Assembly (NCBI GenBank): GCA_004525055.1
Contig: SPDF01000016.1
Coordinates: forward strand, 1-14,949
Origin: Gemmatimonadales bacterium
GTDB taxonomy: Bacteria > Gemmatimonadota > Gemmatimonadetes > Gemmatimonadales > GWC2-71-9
Direction of reading: 5' to 3'
DNA: 14,949 bases
In this document: in pieces, positions 1 to 5,380 of the stretch
Layout of the letters: the number at the start of each line of letters is the position of its first letter
Position numbering within the stretch: position 1 is the stretch's first letter
Position numbers and translations under genes: made by a program
The notes under the pieces: generated by a model
The model's database searches: none
Told to the model about the DNA's origin: nothing
What the model saw: only the letters and a program-made list of their open reading frames with translations

Positions 1-1718
1 CGGAACGCGAGGATGCCCGCCATCTTGAACGACATCTCGTTCGAGTCCACATCGTGATATGACCCGTCGTAACACTCCACCTTGAAGTCCACCACCGGGT
101 ACCCGGCCACCACACCCCGCTCCGCCGACTCCTGGATGCCCCGATCCACCGCCGGGATGTATTTGTTGGGAATCACACCGCCTACGATCTTATCCACGAA
201 TTCGTAGCCGGAGCCCCGGGACAGCGGCGCGATGCGGATCTTGCAGTCGCCGTACTGGCCACGACCGCCGCTCTGCTTCTTGTGCTTCCCCTGCCCTTCT
301 GCCTTCCCCTTGAACGTTTCCCGGTACGCGATGCGCGGCCGCGTCAGGTCGGCGTGGACGCCGTACCTCTGGGTGAGCCGGCCAAGGAGGATCTCGAAGT
401 GCCGCTCCCCCATCCCGTGGATCAAGGTCTGGCGGAGTTCGGAGTTGTACTCGAAATGAAAGGTCGGGTCCTCCTCGTGCAACTTGTGGAGGCCTGCCGC
501 GAGTTTGTCCTCCTCTCCGCGCTGCTTGACCACGACGGCCGCGGACGCCACCGCCTCCGGAAACGGAATCGGCGAGAGATGCACCGGCGCATCCCGGAGA
601 CAAAAGGTGTCGCCGGTGTGGGTGTCCCGAAGCTTGGCGACGGAACCGATATCGCCGGCGTGCAGCTCACTGACTTCGGTGCGCTCCCGGCCCTGCTGCA
701 CCGAAAGGTGGTTCAGTTTCTCAGCCACCTCGTGCTCGGCATTCCAGACTTCTGCGCCGGACTTCAGCTTGCCCGTATAGAGCCGGAAGAGCGTGACGTC
801 CCCCACATGGGGTTCGGAGGTGGTCTTGAAGACCCGTCCGAGCAGAGGGGCCTCCAGCGGCGGCGGCACTTCCGCCGGAGACGGGAGAAGATCGACGATT
901 TCCGTCAGGAGCGCGCGCATGCCATAGGTCAGCTGGGCGCTGCCAACGAAGAGTGGCACGATCGCCCCCTCGGCAACGGCCTTCTTGAGCGCCGTGGTCA
1001 CTTCGCTCCGCGGGATCTCCTCGCCGCCGAGGTACCGTTCAATGAGGGAGTCATCGGTCGACGCCACCGTCTCGATCATCATCTCGCTGTATGTGTCGAC
1101 CTGGTCGCGGTACTCCGCCGGGACATCGACTTCCTCGTACTCGCCGGATTTGGTGCCGGAGGTATAGAGGTGTGCCTTGCCCGAAAAGAGGTTGACGATA
1201 CCGCCGAACTGGGCACCACTCCCGATCGGTATTTCGACCGGCAATACCTTGGGCGTCAAGTGCGCCTGGATATCGGCAAAGACCCGTTCGAAGTCGGCGT
1301 TGTCCTTGTCCATCTCGCCCACGAAAAGCAGACGGGGCAGGTGCAACTGGTCACACACCTCCCAGACCTTCTCGGTACCCACCTCAACGCCGCTCACACC
1401 GCTCAACACGACGACAGCCGCATCCGCGGCGTGCAGCGCCGTGACCGCCTCACCGAAGAAGTCGAGGTAGCCGGGGGTGTCGAGCAAGTTGATCTTGGTG
1501 TCCATCCATTCGGCGTAGGCCAGGCCCAGGCTGATCGAGTGCTGGCGAGAGATTTCGTCGGGGGTATAGTCGGTGAGGGTCGTGCCGTCCTTGATGTTTC
1601 CGTGGCGCCGGCTGGCACCAGATACAAAGGCGAGAGCGTCGACCAGGGTCGTCTTGCCGCTCCCGCCATGGCCGACAAACGCCACGTTGCGAATCGCGTC
1701 CGAGCCATAGACACGCAT
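1..1718 (-). CDS. EF-G-like translational GTPase (EF-G paralogue), partial at C-terminus
   Basis: This is a ribosome-associated GTPase of the elongation factor G family, about 572 residues visible; the rest lies beyond the left edge. The reverse strand shows the P-loop GHGGSGKTT at residues 16-24, a switch I region ending SRQHSIS near 57-63, and G3 DTPGYLDF at 80-87. Domain II follows, then a domain III/IV stretch with the IHGMGERHFEILLGRL signature and a KKQSGGRGQYGDC segment. The visible end (DGSYHDVDSNEMSFKMAG) is the domain IV/V junction. Main EF-G has GHIDAGKTT and RGITI, so this is the second-copy (EF-G-2/FusA2-like) type, not the housekeeping factor. Known paralogues of this kind are non-essential or have ribosome roles that are not well defined. 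The G4 motif reads GEMD at 134-137 instead of NKxD, which is odd. The ATG at 1718 is chosen because AAGGAGGTG lies seven bases upstream. Confidence 0.93.
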   Translation of the reverse strand, partial: MRVYGSDAIRNVAFVGHGGSGKTTLVDALAFVSGASRRHGNIKDGTTLTDYTPDEISRQHSISLGLAYAEWMDTKINLLDTPGYLDFFGEAVTALHAADAAVVVLSGVSGVEVGTEKVWEVCDQLHLPRLLFVGEMDKDNADFERVFADIQAHLTPKVLPVEIPIGSGAQFGGIVNLFSGKAHLYTSGTKSGEYEEVDVPAEYRDQVDTYSEMMIETVASTDDSLIERYLGGEEIPRSEVTTALKKAVAEGAIVPLFVGSAQLTYGMRALLTEIVDLLPSPAEVPPPLEAPLLGRVFKTTSEPHVGDVTLFRLYTGKLKSGAEVWNAEHEVAEKLNHLSVQQGRERTEVSELHAGDIGSVAKLRDTHTGDTFCLRDAPVHLSPIPFPEAVASAAVVVKQRGEEDKLAAGLHKLHEEDPTFHFEYNSELRQTLIHGMGERHFEILLGRLTQRYGVHADLTRPRIAYRETFKGKAEGQGKHKKQSGGRGQYGDCKIRIAPLSRGSGYEFVDKIVGGVIPNKYIPAVDRGIQESAERGVVAGYPVVDFKVECYDGSYHDVDSNEMSFKMAGILAF

Positions 1719-1724
1719 GGTCTG

Positions 1725-1733
1725 CACCTCCTT
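1725..1733 (-). promoter_or_regulatory. Strong Shine-Dalgarno for the EF-G-like gene
   Basis: Read on the minus strand this is AAGGAGGTG, a near-perfect anti-16S complement, spaced six bases from the ATG at 1718. It fixes the start of the EF-G-like gene. Confidence 0.85.
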
Positions 1734-1749
1734 GAATCAGGGTACAGGG

Positions 1750-1778
1750 ATAGTGGTGCGCGAGCGGGGAGTTGTCAA
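1750..1778 (-). promoter_or_regulatory. Predicted sigma-70-type promoter of the EF-G-like gene
   Basis: On the minus strand a perfect -35 TTGACA (1773-1778) is followed after 17 bases by CACTAT (1750-1755), a weak -10. Transcription would start near 1743, giving a leader of about 25 bases that contains the Shine-Dalgarno. The -35 match and its placement are seen in the sequence; activity is inferred. Confidence 0.55.
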
Positions 1779-1839
1779 ATGGACCAGTCGGCGGCCGTTT
1801 GATGACTGTAGGGGGAGGTGTGAAGTGAGTATGAAGAGA

Positions 1840-1894
1840 GGAGGAAGGAGAAAGGGACTTAAGGACTTGGAGGGGCGGAAAGAGAAAGGAGGGG
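1840..1894 (+). repeat. Left arm of inverted repeat (polypurine)
   Basis: The arm is almost entirely purine on the plus strand. It contains two GGACTT units eight bases apart (1855 and 1863) and the perfect core GACTTGGAGGGGCGGAA (1864-1880). Its inner end (1885-1891, AAAGGAG) holds the Shine-Dalgarno of the enclosed gene and can pair with CTCCTTT at 2303-2309. Confidence 0.8.
1886..1894 (+). promoter_or_regulatory. Shine-Dalgarno for the four-helix-bundle gene
   Basis: AAGGAGGGG lies eight bases before the ATG at 1903 and decides that start over the in-frame ATG at 1915 and the far-upstream ATG at 1717. It lies inside the left repeat arm, so it could be masked when the two arms pair in the transcript. 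Confidence 0.65.
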
Positions 1895-1902
1895 CCTCTG
1901 GG

Positions 1903-2577
1903 ATGCAGAGGGAGATGAACGCCAAGGCGAACACTTTCGAGGATCTCCTGGCCTGGCAACAGGCACGCAAGCTCACCCGCGCGGTCTATCAAGTGACGGC
2001 ATCGGGGAGGCTGTCGACCGACCGTGCCCTGTGCGCTCAGCTTCGACGCGCCAGTTCCTCAATCATGGCGAATGTCGCGGAAGGGTTCGAGCGGGGCCGC
2101 CGGACCGAGTGCCATCAATTCCTATCCATCGCCAAGGGGAGCTGCGCCGAAGTCCGGACTTTTCTCTACGTGGCCCTCGATGCCGGTTTCCTCGATCGGG
2201 CGTCCTTCGATCAACTGCTTGGGCTTGCGTTGTCGACTTCTCGGACCATTGCCCGCCTACGGAGCGCCGTTGCAAAGCAGAGGGCCGCCCGTCGAAAGTC
2301 GGCTCCTTTCCCCTTGTTCCTTCCGCCCCTCCAAGTCCCAAGTCCTCTGGTTCCTTCCTCCCTATATTTGCGTATGTCCTCCATCCAGATCACCCGCTGC
2401 GTCTGCCAGCGCATGCCCTTCGCCACGCTCCTCCCCCTCGCGCGTGAGCAGGGGTGGACGCTCGACGAGATCATGCGCGAGACCGGCTGCGGCGATCAGT
2501 GCGGCCTCTGCCGCCCCTACCTCCAGGAGATGCTGCGGACCGGACAGACCGAATTCCACCAGGTCCTCTGGGAATAG
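1903..2577 (+). CDS. Four-helix-bundle (S23/IVS-type) protein reading in frame into a Bfd-like [2Fe-2S] domain
   Basis: Residues 1 to about 132 match the four-helix-bundle family of 23S rRNA intervening-sequence proteins (also related to Avd of diversity-generating retroelements). Visible hallmarks are FEDLLAWQQARKL (12-24), IMANVAEGFERG (54-65) and FLSIAKGSCAEVRTFLYVAL (73-92). Family members are usually about 115-130 residues and small basic helical bundles; their cellular role is poorly known, with nucleic-acid binding proposed. Here no stop codon occurs at the usual end. The frame continues through a proline-rich linker (135-152, encoded by the right repeat arm) into a complete ferredoxin-like module (158-224). 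The product may be a 224-residue fusion, or the downstream module may also be made separately from the ATG at 2374. The ATG at 1903 is supported by AAGGAGGGG upstream. Confidence 0.7.
   Translation: MQREMNAKANTFEDLLAWQQARKLTRAVYQVTASGRLSTDRALCAQLRRASSSIMANVAEGFERGRRTECHQFLSIAKGSCAEVRTFLYVALDAGFLDRASFDQLLGLALSTSRTIARLRSAVAKQRAARRKSAPFPLFLPPLQVPSPLVPSSLYLRMSSIQITRCVCQRMPFATLLPLAREQGWTLDEIMRETGCGDQCGLCRPYLQEMLRTGQTEFHQVLWE
2302..2361 (+). repeat. Right arm of inverted repeat (polypyrimidine)
   Basis: This is the reverse complement of the left arm with a few mismatches and small gaps; the perfect core lies at 2321-2337. It contains a tandem CAAGTCC CAAGTCC (2332-2345). It is translated as part of the continuous frame, giving a Pro/Leu-rich linker, and ends directly before the TATATT of the downstream module. 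Confidence 0.8.
2363..2368 (+). promoter_or_regulatory. Likely -10 element of a leaderless promoter for the Bfd-like gene
   Basis: TATATT ends five bases before the ATG at 2374, and no purine-rich ribosome binding site lies between them. A -10 at this distance would start transcription at or very near the ATG, giving a leaderless mRNA. No good TTGACA-like -35 is visible; AGTCCTC (2341-2347) occupies about that position and recurs before the histidine kinase gene. Confidence 0.45.
2374..2577 (+). CDS. Bfd-like (2Fe-2S)-binding protein, nested in the longer frame
   Basis: This 67-residue module matches the BFD-like [2Fe-2S] family, small ferredoxins first known as bacterioferritin-associated ferredoxin, which pass electrons to release stored iron or occur as domains in larger oxidoreductases. 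The cluster pattern is complete: CVC at residues 9-11 and CGLC at 43-46, that is C-x-C-x31-C-x2-C, with an extra cysteine at 39. The length matches free-standing Bfd proteins (about 60-75), so it is probably an independent gene. The frame is nevertheless open upstream through the four-helix-bundle gene. The ATG at 2374 has TATATT just upstream and no Shine-Dalgarno, so leaderless translation is likely. No bacterioferritin gene is in view, so the electron partner is unknown. Confidence 0.7.
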   Translation: MSSIQITRCVCQRMPFATLLPLAREQGWTLDEIMRETGCGDQCGLCRPYLQEMLRTGQTEFHQVLWE

Positions 2578-2608
2578 CGTCGATCCCGAGTCCTCAGTGT
2601 TCAGTCCT

Positions 2609-2614
2609 TATATC
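2609..2614 (+). promoter_or_regulatory. Likely -10 element of a leaderless promoter for the histidine kinase
   Basis: TATATC followed by TTTCG ends eight bases before the ATG at 2623, with no purine-rich ribosome binding site. The block CCC(A/G)AGTCCTC, then TATAT, then ATG resembles the segment before the Bfd-like gene (2337-2376), and TATCTTTCG recurs at 4865-4873. The shared layout supports a promoter; strength and start site are inferred. Confidence 0.45.
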
Positions 2615-2622
2615 TTTCGTGG

Positions 2623-4200
2623 ATGCTCCCCTCCCCCCCCAAGGCCCTGCGTCGCGCCCTCTCGCCAGGCGCGCTCACTGTCCTTGCCACGGTCTGTGGG
2701 TGGGTGGGCATCGTCCTCGTCTGGCAGCAGAGCCTGCTCGGAGTGCTGCTCGCCCTCCTGACCACCGCCCTGGCCTGGGCGGGATTCATCCAGGCCAAGG
2801 CGGCGGCTGACCGCCAGGCGCGCTCACTCCAGCACGCCCTTTCGGCCGCCGCCGCCCGCAATCGAGAACTGGAGCGACTGCGGCAGCTCGCCGCCAGCCT
2901 CCTCGCCGGGCGCAGTCTCGTGAGCATCTTCACCGAAGTGACCCAGGCCGCGGCGGATCTTCTCGAAAGCGAGGCCGCGCTCGTGGCCCTGGTCGTGGAG
3001 GAAGGGCGATTCCTCCGGATCGCGGCAGGCAGCGGCCCGCTGGCGCCGGTTATCGGCCAGTTGCTTCCGATGGACAACTCCCTCTCGGGTTGGGTCGTGG
3101 TCAACGACCAGCCGCTCCTCAGCGAAAACATGGACGCCGATCCCCGGAGCTTCCGGCCGGACGCCACGCCTGCCTCGCTTCGCACCGCCGCACTGGTGCC
3201 GCTGCGCTCCGCCGGATTCGTCATCGGGACGATCAGCGTGCACAATCGCCGAGATGGCCGCCAATACGACGACGACGCCCTCCAACTCCTCCAGACGCTC
3301 GGCGATCAGGTGGTTGTGGCCATCGACCGCACCAACGTGCTCGAGGAGAGTCGTCGCAACGAGCGCGCCCTCGCCCGGAAGAATCGTGAGCTCGTCCGTG
3401 CCACCCAGCTGAAGAGCCAGTTCCTGGCCAACATGTCCCATGAACTGCGCACCCCGCTCAACGCGATCAACGGCTTCTCCGATCTCCTGTTGACGGAGGC
3501 GATGGGGTCGGTCAACGATGAACAGCGGGAGTTCCTCGAGGCGGTCCTGCGCAACGGGCAGCACCTGCTGGAAATGATCAACAGCGTGCTCGACCTCTCC
3601 AAGATCGAGGCGGGTGCTATGACCCTGCAGCTCGCGCCGACCGATCTCCGGGAGGCGGTGACTGCCGCCGTGGCGGACACCGCCAGCCTCCGGACCGTTC
3701 GTCGCCAGACCTGCGCCGTCGAGGTCGACACCGGCGCGCTTGTCGCCATTGCCGACGAGCTCCGCGTCAAACAGGTGCTTATCAACCTTCTCTCGAACGC
3801 CTCCAAGTTCACCCCAGAAGCGGGGCAAATCCGGCTGGCCGTGGTTCGCACGCGGGCGCCGCTTCCGGTTCCCTCCGGCGGCGATGGGGAGGGCGCGCAC
3901 CTGCTCTCCCGAGACGCCATCTGGGTGTCAGTCAGCGATACCGGCATCGGTTTTCGGCCCGAGGACGCCACGCGGCTCTTTCTGGAGTTCAGCCAGGTGG
4001 ACAGCTCGGCGAGCCGTCAGCAGCAGGGCACCGGACTCGGCCTCGCGTTGAGCAAGCGTTTCGTTGAATTGCATGGGGGCACCATCGGTGCGGAATCGAT
4101 CTTCGGTCGGGGAAGCACCTTTTGGTTCATCCTCCCCGTGGACGGCCCCCTCCCCATGCAGGTCAATGCGGCCCCCCGACCCGAAGGCGCCGCGTCCTGA
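2623..4200 (+). CDS. Membrane-anchored sensor histidine kinase with GAF domain
   Basis: This 525-residue protein is a sensor kinase that would autophosphorylate on a histidine and pass phosphate to a response regulator. Two hydrophobic segments (about 17-34 and 37-57) anchor it with almost no periplasmic loop. A coiled-coil stretch (60-95), a GAF-type domain (about 97-238) and a second coiled linker (240-265) follow. The HisKA motif FLANMSHELRTPLN has the phosphate-accepting histidine at 273. The ATPase domain shows the N box (VLINLLSNASKF, 385-396), DTGIGF (439-444) and GTGLGL (469-474), so all catalytic motifs are intact. Signal sensing is therefore probably cytoplasmic, by the GAF domain. 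No receiver domain or regulator gene is adjacent, so its target is unknown. Its stop overlaps the udk start by one base, so the two are co-transcribed. Confidence 0.9.
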   Translation: MLPSPPKALRRALSPGALTVLATVCGWVGIVLVWQQSLLGVLLALLTTALAWAGFIQAKAAADRQARSLQHALSAAAARNRELERLRQLAASLLAGRSLVSIFTEVTQAAADLLESEAALVALVVEEGRFLRIAAGSGPLAPVIGQLLPMDNSLSGWVVVNDQPLLSENMDADPRSFRPDATPASLRTAALVPLRSAGFVIGTISVHNRRDGRQYDDDALQLLQTLGDQVVVAIDRTNVLEESRRNERALARKNRELVRATQLKSQFLANMSHELRTPLNAINGFSDLLLTEAMGSVNDEQREFLEAVLRNGQHLLEMINSVLDLSKIEAGAMTLQLAPTDLREAVTAAVADTASLRTVRRQTCAVEVDTGALVAIADELRVKQVLINLLSNASKFTPEAGQIRLAVVRTRAPLPVPSGGDGEGAHLLSRDAIWVSVSDTGIGFRPEDATRLFLEFSQVDSSASRQQQGTGLGLALSKRFVELHGGTIGAESIFGRGSTFWFILPVDGPLPMQVNAAPRPEGAAS

Positions 4201-4832
4201 TGCGCCCGTTGATCATCGGCGTCGCCGGCGGGTCCGGCTCGGGAAAGACCACCGTGGCGATGGCTATCCATGCCCACCTGGGCGTGGACGCCGTCTTCCT
4301 CGATCAGGATGCCTACTACGCAGATCTCGGGCACCTCCCGCTCGAAGAGCGCATTCAGACCAACTTCGACCATCCAGACGCACTCGACACCGACCTGATG
4401 GTGGCGCACCTGGAGGCGCTCGCCGCCGGAGCGCCGATCGACAAACCCACCTACGATTTTGCGCAGCACACCCGCGCCCAGGCCACTGTTCGGGTGGAAC
4501 CGCGGGACGTGATCCTGGTGGACGGCATCCTCATCTTTGCCGACGCGAGACTCCGCCGGCTCTTCGACGTGAAGGTGTTCGTGGACGTGGCCGACGACCT
4601 GCGCTTCATTCGCCGGATGCAGCGCGACGTGTCCGAACGGGGGCGCTCGGTGGACTCGGTCATTGCCCAGTATCTGGGCACGGTCCGACCGATGCACCTG
4701 GAATTTGTGGAGCCCTCCAAGCGCTATGCCGACATCATCGTGCCGGAGGGAGGGCGGAACACCATCGCTATCCAGATGCTCGAGGCCAGGGTGGCGGCGG
4801 AAATCGCCCGCCGGCGGGGCTTACCGGGATAG
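4200..4832 (+). CDS. udk: Uridine kinase
   Basis: Uridine kinase phosphorylates uridine (and cytidine) to the monophosphate using ATP or GTP, the entry step of pyrimidine salvage in the cytoplasm. The 210-residue length is typical. The Walker A GGSGSGKTT lies at residues 10-18. Other family hallmarks follow in order: the DQDAYY segment, FDHPDA, PTYDFAQHTR, the VEPRDVILVDGIL strand (Walker B region), the arginine-rich lid FIRRMQRDVSERGR, and a C-terminal EPSKRYADIIVPEGG. All match bacterial Udk and distinguish it from phosphoribulokinase. The start overlaps the histidine kinase stop (TGATG), which indicates translational coupling. A metabolic enzyme coupled to a sensor kinase is unusual, but may only reflect compact gene packing. 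Confidence 0.93.
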   Translation: MRPLIIGVAGGSGSGKTTVAMAIHAHLGVDAVFLDQDAYYADLGHLPLEERIQTNFDHPDALDTDLMVAHLEALAAGAPIDKPTYDFAQHTRAQATVRVEPRDVILVDGILIFADARLRRLFDVKVFVDVADDLRFIRRMQRDVSERGRSVDSVIAQYLGTVRPMHLEFVEPSKRYADIIVPEGGRNTIAIQMLEARVAAEIARRRGLPG

Positions 4833-4842
4833 GGTTTCCCGA

Positions 4843-4870
4843 TTGTCCTCCGGCCGCAGCGGGGTATCTT
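4843..4870 (+). promoter_or_regulatory. Predicted promoter of the small secreted protein and cytochrome genes
   Basis: TTGTCC (4843-4848) and TATCTT (4865-4870) are separated by 16 bases and lie in the gap after udk. Transcription would start near 4877, leaving a leader of about 36 bases that contains GGAG (4901-4904). The TATCTTTCG string also occurs before the histidine kinase gene. Confidence 0.5.
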
Positions 4871-4912
4871 TCGGGTTGTTCCAGTACCATCATCCCCCAC
4901 GGAGATTGCCCC

Positions 4913-5380
4913 ATGCGTCGCTCTACCGCCCTTCTCGCCCTCGCCGCTCTGCTCGCCGTGCCGGCCGTCGCCTCCGCGCAGGTCGCGACCGACCTCGCCG
5001 TCACCCGACAGCAGATCCAGGCCGACCGCCAGGCCATCGTGGCCGAGAATCTGCCACTAACTGATGATCAGGCCACCAAGTTCTGGCCGATGTACCAGGA
5101 GTACCGTATTGCCGTCGGCAAGCTCGCCGACCAGCGGATCAACCTGCTCCTGGCGCCACCAGCCGCTGATACGGCGACCACCAAGGAAATCAACGACATG
5201 CTCAACGAGTGGGTGAAGCTCGGCGGGCAGTACGCCAAGCTTCAGGGCGACTGGCTGAAGAAGTTCCAGCCGGTCCTCGGCGCCAAGGGGACGGTGCGGT
5301 TCTACCAGATCGAGACCCGTCTCGACCTGATCGTCCAGGCGGCGTTGGCCTCGCAAATCCCGCTCGTGCCGGTGAAGTGA
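4913..5380 (+). CDS. Small exported helical protein of unknown function
   Basis: This 155-residue protein begins with a clear signal peptide (RR, a hydrophobic run, then AVASAQ with likely cleavage after residue 22), so it acts in the periplasm or outside. The mature part is predicted helical, with LPLTDDQATKFWPMYQEYR at about 47-65 and a second charged helical region ending QIETRLDLIVQAAL. The LTxxQ-like phrase is reminiscent of Spy/CpxP-type periplasmic helical proteins, but the similarity is weak and no function should be assigned from it. There are no cysteines, so it cannot bind heme covalently. The ATG at 4913 has GGAG eight bases upstream. Its stop overlaps the GTG start of the multiheme cytochrome (GTGA), so it may support that protein's folding or assembly; this is inference. 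Confidence 0.8.
   Translation: MRRSTALLALAALLAVPAVASAQVATDLAVTRQQIQADRQAIVAENLPLTDDQATKFWPMYQEYRIAVGKLADQRINLLLAPPAADTATTKEINDMLNEWVKLGGQYAKLQGDWLKKFQPVLGAKGTVRFYQIETRLDLIVQAALASQIPLVPVK

Larger units (their letters stand above)
1840..2361 (+). mobile_element. Inverted-repeat-bounded S23/IVS-like unit carrying a four-helix-bundle gene
   Basis: Two arms of about 55-60 bases, inverted relative to each other, enclose a four-helix-bundle gene of the family found in 23S rRNA intervening sequences. A 17-base core is perfectly complementary (1864-1880 with 2321-2337), and outer 10-base blocks also match (1840-1849 with 2352-2361). No transposase or rRNA gene is present. 23S intervening sequences are known to be short, to fold as a hairpin and sometimes to encode this protein; here the same architecture sits between protein-coding genes. 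Calling it mobile is inference, since no target duplication or empty site can be seen in one genome. Confidence 0.45.

Noticed and set aside
282..1802. Long plus-strand open frame of 506 codons
   Set aside because: It lies opposite the EF-G-like gene, whose reverse-strand product has clear GTPase motifs; GC-rich codon bias keeps the antisense frame open.
1717..1902. Upstream extension of the four-helix-bundle frame from the ATG at 1717
   Set aside because: The extra 62 residues are low-complexity Arg/Gly/Lys translated from the repeat arm and lack a ribosome binding site; the ATG at 1903 has a good one.
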